A stretch of 34,840 nt of DNA. It comes from Actinomycetes bacterium. Its GTDB lineage: Bacteria; Actinomycetota; Actinomycetes; Jiangellales; Jiangellaceae. Positions 26,389-34,600 of the stretch are shown here, piece by piece. The stretch is taken from NCBI GenBank assembly GCA_021793295.1, contig JAJYTA010000029.1:1-34840 (forward strand), in the 5' to 3' direction. The position numbers and the translations under genes were made by a program. Numbering within the stretch: the stretch's first letter is position 1; every line of letters begins with the position of its first letter. Under the pieces are notes generated by a model. It had not been told where the DNA came from and ran no database searches. It was given only the letters and a program-made list of their open reading frames with translations.

Positions 26389-28581
26389 CTACTGGAAGAG
26401 CAGCGGAGCGAAGTCGATCAGGTTCTTCTGCCACACGTCCCAGCCGTGCGGCCCCGGCGTCGCCCCGTCGAACACGTAGTCGATGCCGAGCTGGTCCATA
26501 GTCTCCAGCGACTCCATGAACGAGGGATAGACGAAGTCGGTCTGGTCACCCACGTAGACCTTCAGCAGACTCGTTCCCGCATTGATCGCCGCGGCATCGA
26601 CACCGTCCGCGCTGCCGAAACCGGCCGAGAAGACGCCGATGTAGGCGAACTCGCCCGGGTGACTCTTGAGCACGCCGTAGGTGTGCCCGCCGCCCATCGA
26701 CAACCCGGCCAGAGCCTGCTTCGACGGTTCGTCGGAGATGTTGTACGCCGAGCGGGCGGCCGGAACGATGTTCTCGCGCAGCTCCGTGGTGAAGTCCGCC
26801 ACGTTGCCGTTGGCCATGACGACCACCATGGGCTCGAGATTCCCATCGAGGCTGTGGTTGTCCAGGATCTGTTTGGCCCGGCCCATCTCGATCCAGTCGG
26901 TGTAGCTCTGCCCGCCACCGTGCTGGAGGTAGAAGACCGGGTACGCCTCGGCGCGGTCCGGGTCGTAGCCCGGCGGCGTCCAGACGTAGGCTTCGCGCTC
27001 CTCACCGGCCACCTCGCTGTGGTAATTCAGCGTTTCGACGGTGCCGCCCTGACCTTCCGGGACGTCGGCGAGCAGCCGGGCCGACTCGCCCGGGATGAAG
27101 TACGTGCTCCAGGTCGGTTCGGACGTGACACTGGTCGGATTCGACGTGTCCTTGGTGGCTACGCCGTCGACGATGAGCCGGTAGTGGTGGAAGCCGGGTT
27201 CGAGCGGGCCGATCGTCGCCCGCCACCTGTCCCCCACACGGTCCATCTCGACCCGGATCCAGCTCCCGCCCGGCGCCCAGTTGCCCCAGACGGTGACGTT
27301 TTCAGCGTCCTTGAACTCCGTCGTGGTCTCGAAAGTGACGAATCGGTCTTCGGTGATCCACGGCGTCGGCGTGGTACCGGCCGGCGGCTGCTCGAACTCG
27401 GCCTCGAGCGGCAGGTGCCCAGGACTGGGCCCGTCGTCCGGTGCGTCGCGGAACAGGCGCGGCACGAAGTCGATCAGGTTCTCCTGCCAGGCGTTCCAGT
27501 TGTGGCCGCGGTCGGGGTTGACGCCGTCGAACTGGTACTCCACGCCGGCGGAGTCGAGCTGTTGCATGAGGCGGTAGGTGCGGTTGTAGGCGCCGTCGGT
27601 GATGTTGCCGGTGTACAGCCGCAGCACCTCGGTGCCCTTGTTGATCTTCTTGGCATCGATGCGGGGCGGTGCTTCGCGGGAGCCGGCGAACGAGCCGACG
27701 TAGGCGAACTCCCCCGGGTGCGCGAACAGGGTGCCCAGTGCCTGGTAGCCACCCATCGAGAGCCCGGCCAGCGCTTGCTGCTCGCGCCGGTGCGAGATGT
27801 TGTACTCGTGGCGAGCCGCCCGCCTGAGATTGCGCAGCAGTTCCTTGTCGAAGTCCGCCACGTTGCCGTCACCCATGACGACGACCATGGGCTCCATGTC
27901 GCCGCGCAGCGTGAGATTGTCGAAGATCTGTTTTGCGCGCCCCACCTCGACCCAGTCGCGATAGCCCTGCCCGCCGCCGTGCTGCAGGTACAGCACCGGG
28001 TATCGCTCGCGTCGTTCGGGGTCGTAGTCAGGCGGCGTCCACACCAGCGCGGATCGTGGCCCGCGGGTCACCGTGCTGTGGTATGTCATCGTCTCGATCT
28101 CGCCGCCTTGGCCCTCGGGCACATCGGCCAGCAGGCTCGCGGACTCGCCGGGGATGAAGAACGTGCTCCATTCCGGTTCCGACGCCACGCTCGTGGGGTT
28201 CGTCGGGTCTTTGACGACCTTCGTGTCGTCGCCGGTGAACTGGTAGTAGTACAGGCCGGGCTCGAGCGGTCCCATCACCGACGACCACGTGCCGCCCCGG
28301 TGCGAGATGCCCCACTGAGCCCAGTTGGCCGACGGCCCGAAGTTCCCTTCGGCGACCAACTGATCGACGTCGCCGAAGTGCTCCTGCACCGCTTCGTCGG
28401 ACACCGTGAACGTGACGAAGCCGTCGTCGGACACCGTGACCCACGGCTGCTCCGCCGCAACGGTCGCCGGAGTCGCAGCGACCAAGCTACCGGCGGCCAA
28501 GGCAGCACCGCCCGCCATGGCCACCAGGCCTTGACGCCATAGCGAGCGGCGTGACCCACTCGCGCGAGATGTCATCACCAT
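26389..28581 (-). CDS. Secreted esterase with two tandem CE1-like modules
   Basis: A 730-residue exported protein. ATG 28581 has GGAG seven bases upstream. The signal peptide (about 1-43) carries SRRSLW, so Tat export is possible. Two homologous units follow, about 45-380 and 408-730. Each has an N-terminal E-set/CBM48-like domain ending in FIPGESA-LLADVPEGQGG and an esterase D-type alpha/beta hydrolase. Nucleophile serines are Ser275 and Ser628, both in AGLSMGG; the likely catalytic histidines are His360 in GHNWNAW and His712 in PHGWDVW. Both units keep YLQHGGGQ and NGNVADF-type segments. CE1 relatives include feruloyl and acetylxylan esterases, which fits the neighbouring arabinofuranosidase operon. 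The substrate of each unit is inferred, not shown. Confidence 0.9.
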   Translation of the reverse strand: MVMTSRASGSRRSLWRQGLVAMAGGAALAAGSLVAATPATVAAEQPWVTVSDDGFVTFTVSDEAVQEHFGDVDQLVAEGNFGPSANWAQWGISHRGGTWSSVMGPLEPGLYYYQFTGDDTKVVKDPTNPTSVASEPEWSTFFIPGESASLLADVPEGQGGEIETMTYHSTVTRGPRSALVWTPPDYDPERRERYPVLYLQHGGGQGYRDWVEVGRAKQIFDNLTLRGDMEPMVVVMGDGNVADFDKELLRNLRRAARHEYNISHRREQQALAGLSMGGYQALGTLFAHPGEFAYVGSFAGSREAPPRIDAKKINKGTEVLRLYTGNITDGAYNRTYRLMQQLDSAGVEYQFDGVNPDRGHNWNAWQENLIDFVPRLFRDAPDDGPSPGHLPLEAEFEQPPAGTTPTPWITEDRFVTFETTTEFKDAENVTVWGNWAPGGSWIRVEMDRVGDRWRATIGPLEPGFHHYRLIVDGVATKDTSNPTSVTSEPTWSTYFIPGESARLLADVPEGQGGTVETLNYHSEVAGEEREAYVWTPPGYDPDRAEAYPVFYLQHGGGQSYTDWIEMGRAKQILDNHSLDGNLEPMVVVMANGNVADFTTELRENIVPAARSAYNISDEPSKQALAGLSMGGGHTYGVLKSHPGEFAYIGVFSAGFGSADGVDAAAINAGTSLLKVYVGDQTDFVYPSFMESLETMDQLGIDYVFDGATPGPHGWDVWQKNLIDFAPLLFQ

Positions 28582-28710
28582 TGACCCTCTCCGTTCCATC
28601 CGCCGGACCGCCGGCTCATGGCCGGGGACGACGGACACGACGAGCACCGAGCAGATCGATCACTCGGCGCTGTTGACACGGACAAGGTGAAGGGGCCGCG
28701 CGCTGCTCCA

Positions 28711-28737
28711 GATTGCCGATTTACAACGTCGGCAATC
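28711..28737. promoter_or_regulatory. Nine-base inverted repeat upstream of the esterase gene
   Basis: GATTGCCGA (28711-28719) and TCGGCAATC (28729-28737) are perfect inverted copies separated by nine bases that include TACAACG. The repeat lies about 130 bases before the esterase start. It may be an operator or a leader hairpin. Elsewhere in the 28582-28922 gap there is a TTGACA on the minus strand (28780-28775) without a convincing -10. Confidence 0.45.
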
Positions 28738-28799
28738 CTCACCCGAGGCCAGTGTTCTTCGGCGCCACTCTCAGTGTCAAGACTTTCGTCACGATCATT

Positions 28800-28834
28800 T
28801 CTAACGTTGTAGGAGGTTGCGTCATATGCAACGA
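28800..28834. promoter_or_regulatory. Candidate operator cluster shared with the sugar operons
   Basis: TCTAACGTTGTA (28800-28811) shares AACGTTGTA with the operator at 25152-25163. Next to it GTTGC (28816-28820) and GCAAC (28828-28832) are inverted. Read on the minus strand, 28833-28823 is CGTTGCATATG, the same 11-mer found at 12169-12179 in the sugar-acid promoter. This links the esterase gene to both sugar operons. Confidence 0.42.
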
Positions 28835-28847
28835 CTAATCTTCGGCG

Positions 28848-28901
28848 GCAAGCCCGGCGGACAGGCTTGCGGCCCGGCGGACGAGTGGCCCGCCGGGCCG
28901 C
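28848..28901 (-). terminator. Hairpins downstream of the ABM-like gene
   Basis: GCGGCCCGGCGG (28869-28880) and CCGCCGGGCCGC (28890-28901) form a 12-bp perfect stem with a nine-base loop. An overlapping, weaker hairpin uses GCAAGCC (28848-28854) and GGCTTGC (28864-28870). They lie just after the stop of the minus-strand gene at 28923 and would separate it from the esterase gene. Confidence 0.6.
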
Positions 28902-28922
28902 ATGCGAGCTTGACGCTGTGCC

Positions 28923-29546
28923 CTACGCCATCTCTGGCACGTGGAGGTGGGCGAAAGCGATCTCCATCTCGTCGACGTTGGTGATTCGCGCACCCATCTC
29001 GCCAGCAGCCTGCTCACGGATCTGCATGGCTGCGTCGCGACTGGCTTCCAGGGTTTGCCTGCTGTCGAACGCTGCGGTGCCCACCACTCGGCCGGCCGCG
29101 CGGTCGATCATCAGGCTCGCGCTGCAGAACCCGTCCATCTGCTGAAGCCGCGGCAGCACGGCCATCTTGAACGTGTCGATGGCTCGCTCGGCCGACGACG
29201 GGTCACCGCTGAGCCAGGTGAGGCGAGCGCAGGCGCCTTCGGGGGTGGCGTGGTCGCGGTGCATCACCGCCACCTCCCAGTGGCGCACGTCGCTGTCGGC
29301 GGCCCCGAGCCGCTGCTCCGCCCGGCCGCGCAGCGGCAGTACCGCCTCGGCGCTACGCCGCATCGCGTCCTCGGTCTCCCACGCCGTCGCCGCGATGCTG
29401 CGGCCTGAGTCGCGGTCGACGAGCAACGACATGCCCACGCATCCGTCCATCTCCGACACTGCGGGGAAGATCTCGTCGCGGACCAGCCCGACGCCGACGT
29501 CGAGGTTGGCGGGATCGGCTTGCATTTCGGTGGCGCGTACGAACAT
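28923..29546 (-). CDS. Two-repeat ferredoxin-like (ABM/EthD-like) protein of unknown function
   Basis: A 207-residue soluble protein starting at ATG 29546 with GGGAG six bases upstream. It is made of two similar halves of about 100 residues. The first runs through VRDEIFPAVSEMDGCVGMSL and DSGRSIAATAWET; the second repeats this as FKMAVLPRLQQMDGFCSASL and AAGRVVGTAAFDS. This resembles a fused pair of antibiotic-biosynthesis-monooxygenase-type alpha+beta domains, which normally work as dimers. No cofactor motif is expected in this fold, and the substrate is unknown. Neighbours are unrelated gene remnants on one side and the esterase on the other, so context says little. Confidence 0.75.
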   Translation of the reverse strand: MFVRATEMQADPANLDVGVGLVRDEIFPAVSEMDGCVGMSLLVDRDSGRSIAATAWETEDAMRRSAEAVLPLRGRAEQRLGAADSDVRHWEVAVMHRDHATPEGACARLTWLSGDPSSAERAIDTFKMAVLPRLQQMDGFCSASLMIDRAAGRVVGTAAFDSRQTLEASRDAAMQIREQAAGEMGARITNVDEMEIAFAHLHVPEMA

Positions 29547-29612
29547 GTCGCGCTCCCATCTTTGTGCACGGCAGCGTCCCGGCGGCGCTGCCTCTACTCC
29601 CACGCTCCGTCG

Positions 29613-29886
29613 CTACCGGAGGGCCGTCAAGAGGACAACGGTTGCGGAGTGGCCCCGTCGCCGCGTGGTCCTCCTGCCGACCCAGTGGACGATCGGGTTC
29701 GCTCCCCGTAGATCGGCCAGGACGAGGTCGGCGCGCATACCCGGGGAAAGCCGGCCACGGTCGGTCAGCCCCACGACCTGCGCCGGCCCGGACGTAATCA
29801 GCCCGGCCGCCGCGAGTTCGGTCGCCGACACCCGCGTGCGAGCAGGCGCACCTCGTCGTGGAGGAGCTGCGCGAGTGCGGGTGGCC
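29613..29886 (-). pseudogene. Remnant of an amidohydrolase (C-terminal part, frameshifted)
   Basis: Only about 90 codons of a metal-dependent amidohydrolase remain. The end reads VVGLTDRGRLSPGMRADLVLADL, the usual C-terminal stretch of the family (PhnM, NagA and dihydroorotase-like enzymes). Upstream, PPALAQLLHDEVRLLARG fits the same protein but lies in a different frame from VSATELAAAGLITSG, so there is a one-base shift near 29833-29840. The N-terminal 300 or so residues, including the metal-binding HxH, are gone; the response-regulator fragment starts directly beside it. I read it as non-functional debris. PhnM is my best guess among family members. Confidence 0.6.
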
Positions 29887-29888
29887 GG

Positions 29889-30254
29889 CTAGCTCGCCCA
29901 GCGATAAAGATGTTCCGGACGGCCCACGTCGCCATAGCGCAGTTCCACCCGGACCGCGCCGAGCTTGACCAGATGGTCGAGATACCGGCGGGCACTGACC
30001 CGGGACAAGCCGACGTCCTCGGCCAATGAGGTGGCCGAACACGGCTCGGCTAGTTCACGCAACCGGGCCACGACCACGTCCATGGTGACGGTGGACAGCC
30101 CCTTCGGCAGCCGAGCCGGACTGCTTTCCGGCGTCCCGCTGAACAGTCGGTCGACGTCGTACTGCATGACGGTGGAGTCGCTACGCGCGGTCAGCTCCGC
30201 ACGCATCCGATGGACGCGGAGCAGCCGGTTGCGCAGGTCCTGCTGCCCGAAGCC
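29889..30254 (-). pseudogene. Truncated CitB/DcuR-type response regulator (DNA-binding part only)
   Basis: About 121 codons corresponding to the C-terminal half of a CitB-family response regulator. The sequence [21 protein letters not shown] matches the segment just after the receiver domain, followed by LPKGLSTVTMDVVVARL, the HTH (ATSLAEDVGLSRVSARRYLDHL) and the terminal GRPEHLYRW. The phosphorylated receiver domain and any start codon with a ribosome site are missing; the homology stops at about 30254, where the TctA fragment begins on the other strand. An internal ATG at 30206 could give a 105-residue product, but a working regulator is unlikely. Confidence 0.72.
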
Positions 30255-30718
30255 CGTTGTTGTTCGAGAACGACTCCACCCTCGTGTGGGGCCTGCTGGC
30301 CAGCCTGTTCATCGGCAATGTGATGCTCCTCGTGCTCAACCTGCCGCTTGCACCGCTCTGGGCGCGGATCCTGCAGCTACCCCGGCCCTACCTGTACGCC
30401 GGGATCCTGTTCTTCGCGGTCCTCGGCAGCTACAGCGTCAACGCGAGCACCGTGGACATCATGGTGCTTCTCGCCGTCGGCATGCTCGGCTACCTCATGC
30501 GCCGCTACGGTCTGCCCGTCGTGCCCGCCATCATCGGCGTCATCCTCGGCCCGCTGGCCGAGACACGGCTGCGCAAGGCGCTGCAGATCAGCAATGGCGA
30601 CTGGTCAGTGCTGTGGTCGACGCCGTTCGCCGTCGCGACCTATGCGGTGCTGGCGATCCTGCTCGTCATCATCGCAGCGCGCACGTGGTACACCAGAACG
30701 CACCGCGTGGCACCCTGA
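30251..30718 (+). pseudogene. C-terminal fragment of a tripartite tricarboxylate transporter permease (TctA)
   Basis: About 155 codons remain of a permease that is normally near 500 residues. The fragment starts at [18 protein letters not shown], which matches TctA about two thirds along the protein. It keeps [20 protein letters not shown], the helix with GILFFAVLGSYSVN, the segment GYLMRRYGLPVVP and ILGPLAETRLRKAL, then a natural C-terminus. The N-terminal helices, the partner genes tctB and tctC, and a ribosome site are absent. Its start abuts the truncated response regulator, which commonly controls such transporters, so one deletion probably removed the intervening genes. Confidence 0.8.
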
Positions 30719-30792
30719 AAGTGACCTACGGCGCCCGATATGCCCGCTTTGTGGAGCAGTTCAGCGTGCCATGCAATCCCCGACCCGGACCG

Positions 30793-31641
30793 TCACTTGA
30801 TGCCGTAGACCCGCCGGGCGGTGCCGGCGAACATCTCGTGGCGTTCCGAGGCGGACAAGTGCGCGGTGAGCTCCGTCGCGGCGTCGATCACGCGGCCGTA
30901 GGGCGCGGCGAGTTCGCACACCGGCCAGTCCGTGCCGACCATGATCCGCTCCGGTCCGAACAGCTCCAGCATGACCTCGACGTACGGCCGCAGATCGGCG
31001 ACCGCCCAGCTCGCCCAGTCCGCCTCGGTCACCAGGCCGGACAGCTTCACGTAGACGTTCGGCGCGGCGGCGAGTCCACTGATCCACTCGCGCCAGGCCG
31101 GCACGGCGCCGCCGGCCACCGGCGGTTTGCCCGCGTGGTCCAGAACGAACGACAGTTGGTCGTGGTCGTGCGCGAGCTCGACGGCCGATGCGGCCTGATC
31201 AGCGCGGATCAACAGGTCGTAAACCAATCCCGCCGACTCCAGCGCCGTCATCGCGCGCCGCACGTCCGGGCGTTGCAGCCAGCCAGCGTCCGGCTCGGTC
31301 TCGACTTGATGCCGCAGCCCGACCAACCATCGTCCTGCCGGAGCCGAACGCAACTCGTCGAGCTCCGCGGCAAAGGCCGGCGACGTCAGGTCGGCCCAGC
31401 CCACCACCCCGGCCACCAGCCCGTCGCTGGCCGCGGCGACATCGAGGAACTCGCGCGTCTCTGTCGTGTCGCTCACGGTCTGGACCAGCACTGTCGCCGC
31501 GACCCCCGCAGCGTCCGCCCGAGCACGCAGATCATCGAGCCCGTACCGGCGCCGGATCGGGTCGAACGCCGCGGGCCGCATGAACGGATAGTCCCGGTCG
31601 GCCGGATCCCACAGGTGATGATGTGCATCGACGATGTGCAC
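30793..31641 (-). CDS. Amidohydrolase-family sugar lactonase, L-fuconolactonase-like
   Basis: A 282-residue cytoplasmic TIM-barrel hydrolase (Amidohydrolase 2, COG3618 type). The start is GTG 31641, five bases after the stop of the GH95 gene, with GGGAG nine bases upstream; the longer in-frame extension lies inside GH95. The N-terminus HIVDAHHHLWDP gives the metal site Asp5-x-His7-x-His9. Further landmarks are FVLDHAGKPP, VYVKLSGLVTEADW and IMVGTDWPV with the barrel-end Asp. Close relatives hydrolyse L-fucono-1,5-lactone or L-rhamnonolactone. Pairing with an alpha-L-fucosidase-like gene supports the fucose reading. No fucose dehydrogenase or fuconate dehydratase lies next to it. Confidence 0.85.
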   Translation of the reverse strand: MHIVDAHHHLWDPADRDYPFMRPAAFDPIRRRYGLDDLRARADAAGVAATVLVQTVSDTTETREFLDVAAASDGLVAGVVGWADLTSPAFAAELDELRSAPAGRWLVGLRHQVETEPDAGWLQRPDVRRAMTALESAGLVYDLLIRADQAASAVELAHDHDQLSFVLDHAGKPPVAGGAVPAWREWISGLAAAPNVYVKLSGLVTEADWASWAVADLRPYVEVMLELFGPERIMVGTDWPVCELAAPYGRVIDAATELTAHLSASERHEMFAGTARRVYGIK

Positions 31642-31646
31642 CGCGG

Positions 31647-34600
31647 TCAGCTCCCGATGGCCACGGCGAAGATGTGCATCGCCGGCACGCCACCGACCAC
31701 GTCGTCGCTGATCTTCGGCAGATCCACCCGCGCGACCTCCTTGTCCTCCAGTGCAGTGCTCGCACAGTAGATGGTTGCCGCCGTGTTCGTCTGCTGGTTG
31801 CCCGGGCGGTTCTGATAGGGCGCCACGATGACTGCGTCGCCGTCGGGCCGGGGCTCGCCGTACCAGTCCGGTACGGCGAGCGTGAAGGTCTGCCGCGTGC
31901 CATCGACGTACACCACGGTCGCCGGTCCTGCGACCGCTCCGTAGGTACCGCACGCCAGAAAGCCCAGTGTCGCTCCCCGACCGGAGATCGCCAGTGACTG
32001 TCCCGAAGCGATCGCGTTGTCAGGCCTGCCCGCCGGCACGTCAGGCCAGGTGAACTCGAGGCCGCGGTGCCTGACGACGGCTCCGGGCGTGACGCCGGCC
32101 TGCGCCAGTGCCTGCGCCGAGATCGATGCGCCATTGCCGTCGAAGTTCCCGGCGTCGGTGTCGGTGTCGTCGGTCACGGCGACGTTGCTGAAGCTTTCCC
32201 GCAACGTGACGGTGGTGCCGCCCCACACCCGAACTTCGCTGTCAGCGCTGGTCGACCAGTCGGGGCCAGTGGCCGCACCAGTCAGGGTCGCCGTACCGGT
32301 GGGCGTGCCGTCCGGGACGGTCACCTGGAACTCCACCGCCTGCTCAGCGCCCGGCCGGACGGGACGGAGTGCGACCTTCGCCGGCTCGACCGACCAGCCT
32401 TCCGGGACCTCGAGTGACACGGATGCACGCACCACTGGACGTTCGACGGCGCGCAGCGTCACACCGACTGAGAACGGCGAGCCGGGTGAGACCTCGACAG
32501 GCGTGCTCACCGCCATCTTCTGCAAGGCGTAAGCGCGATACGTGTGGTTGCCCTCACCGGCCAGCTCGACCTGGTCGCTCGCGGTCTTCTTGATCCTGGC
32601 CCGCCCGCCCCGAGTCGCGTCGACCACGGCGAATCGGCCGGCGAAGAGCTTTCCGCGCAAAGCCACGGTGCCGTCTCGATCGGGGGTGACCCGGTACTCG
32701 TCGGCCTGTCCGTCACTCCACGTCGCGCCGACCGTGTGGCCACCACGCGCTCGAAGTCCGTCCACGGTGCCGTTCGGCCACTGCGGTGGCAGCGCCGGCA
32801 ACAGGTGCACCTCGCCGGCATGACTCTGGAGCAGCATCTCCGCGATACCGCCGGTGGCCCCGAAGTTGCCGTCGATCTGAAACGGCGGGTGAAGGTCGAA
32901 CATGTTGGGCGCCAACCGGGCCGGTGTGACCAGGTAATTGATCAGGTCGTGGGCGCGTTTTCCTTCTTCGAGCCGCGCCCAGAAATTGATCTTCCACGCC
33001 AGCGACCAGCCGGTACCGTCGTCACCGCGGATCTCGAGCGTCCGCTTGGCGGCCTCGAAAAGCTCCGGGGTGCCGCGTTTGGTGATCTGGTTGCTGGGGT
33101 GCAAGCCGTAGAGGTGCGACACGTGCCGATGCAGACGCTCGGTTTCGACCCAGTCGTAGAGCCACTCCTGGATGTTGCCGCGCGAGCCGATCTTCATCGG
33201 CGCCAGACGGTCCTTGGCGGCCAACACCTGCGCCCGGAAGTCGGCGTCGATCCCGAGCACCTCGCTCGCCTTGGCACATCCGGTGAACAGGTCGGTGAGG
33301 ATCTGGTTGTCCATCGTCGGACCGGCCGCCACGCTGGCATTCGGGTGGTGGCTGAGCTCCGGGGAGTTAGACGGGTTGGTGACGAGGTAACCGAGGTCGG
33401 GCTCCTCCACCAGAGTGTCGAGAAAGAACTGCGCAGAACCCTTCATCGCCGGGTAGTACTCGCGGAGGAAGTCCACGTCACCGGTGAACTGATAGTGATC
33501 CCAGATCATCGTGGCGAGCCATGCACCGCCGGTCTGCCACATCCCCCAGAACGCTCCGTCGACCACCGACGTCGCGCGCCAGCCGTCGGTGTTGTGGTGC
33601 GTGACCCAGCCACCAGCGCCGTACTGCACCTCAGCGGTGCGCGCACCGGTGACGGTGAGGTCGTCGATCATCGAGAACACCGGCTCGAAGCACTCGGACA
33701 GGTTCGTCGTGTCAGCAGGCCAGTAGTTCATCGGCAGGTTGGCGTTGAGGGTGTACTTGGAGTCCCACGACGGGATCAGCTCGTCGTTCCAGATGCCCTG
33801 GAGATTCGCCGGCTGTGTGCCCGGCCGCGACGACGAGATCAGCAGATACCGGCCGAACTGGAACAGAAGAGCGGCGAACTGCGGGTCGTCGACGCCGCCG
33901 TGTTGAGCGATCCGCACGTCGGTCGGCTGGTCGGCTGCCTCGGTGCGCCCGAGGTCGAGCGTGGTTCGATTGAAGAGCTCCTGGTACTCGGACACGTGCC
34001 GGCCATGTAGCTCGCCGAAGGCCCTACCGGTGGCGGCCTCGAGGTGACGCGACGCGATGCCCTGGTAGTCACCACTGACGTCGGAGAAGTCCACATAACT
34101 GCTGCCGATCGAGATGAGCAGCACGACGCTGTTCGCGCCCGCCACGGTCAACTGCCCGCTCGAACTCTCGACAGCGCCACCGTCGGTGACGACCCGGGCC
34201 AGGGCCTGGAACCGCACCTGGCCAGTCACACCTTCCTGGTCGCTGGAGATCCCGTCCAGGGCGATCGTGGCGTCGTCCGTACTGGCGACGGTGGTCCGCT
34301 GGGCGCTGTCGAACTCCGCCGTGAACGAGACCGACCCGGGCACGTCCGCGCTCAGCCGCATGACGATGACCTGGTCGGGCGCGCTGACGAAGGTCTCACG
34401 GCGGTGGCGCACCCCGCCCGCGACGAAGCTCGTCGACGTGGTCGCGGTGGTCAGGTCGAGTTGCCGGTAGTACTCGGTGACCTCGTTCATGCCAGGTACG
34501 GCGAGGCGCAGGTTGCCGACCGTCTGATAGGCCAATTGCCCGACCGGATTGCCCAGCATGTTCTGGTTGATGAGGTCTTGCGCTCGGGTCCACTCGCCGG

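Noticed and set aside
26356-28542. Open frame of 728 codons opposite the tandem esterase
   Set aside because: It mirrors the duplicated esterase, so its apparent internal repeat comes from the real gene; composition is Val/Arg/His-rich and no family is recognisable.
30719-30798. Inverted repeat AAGTGAC / GTCACTT flanking the gap between the TctA fragment and the lactonase
   Set aside because: Arms are only seven bases and 66 bases apart; no target-site duplication or transposase, so not taken as an insertion scar or terminator.
29965-31770. Open frame of 601 codons on the plus strand across the deletion scar
   Set aside because: It runs antisense to the lactonase and out of frame with the TctA fragment; no coherent protein.
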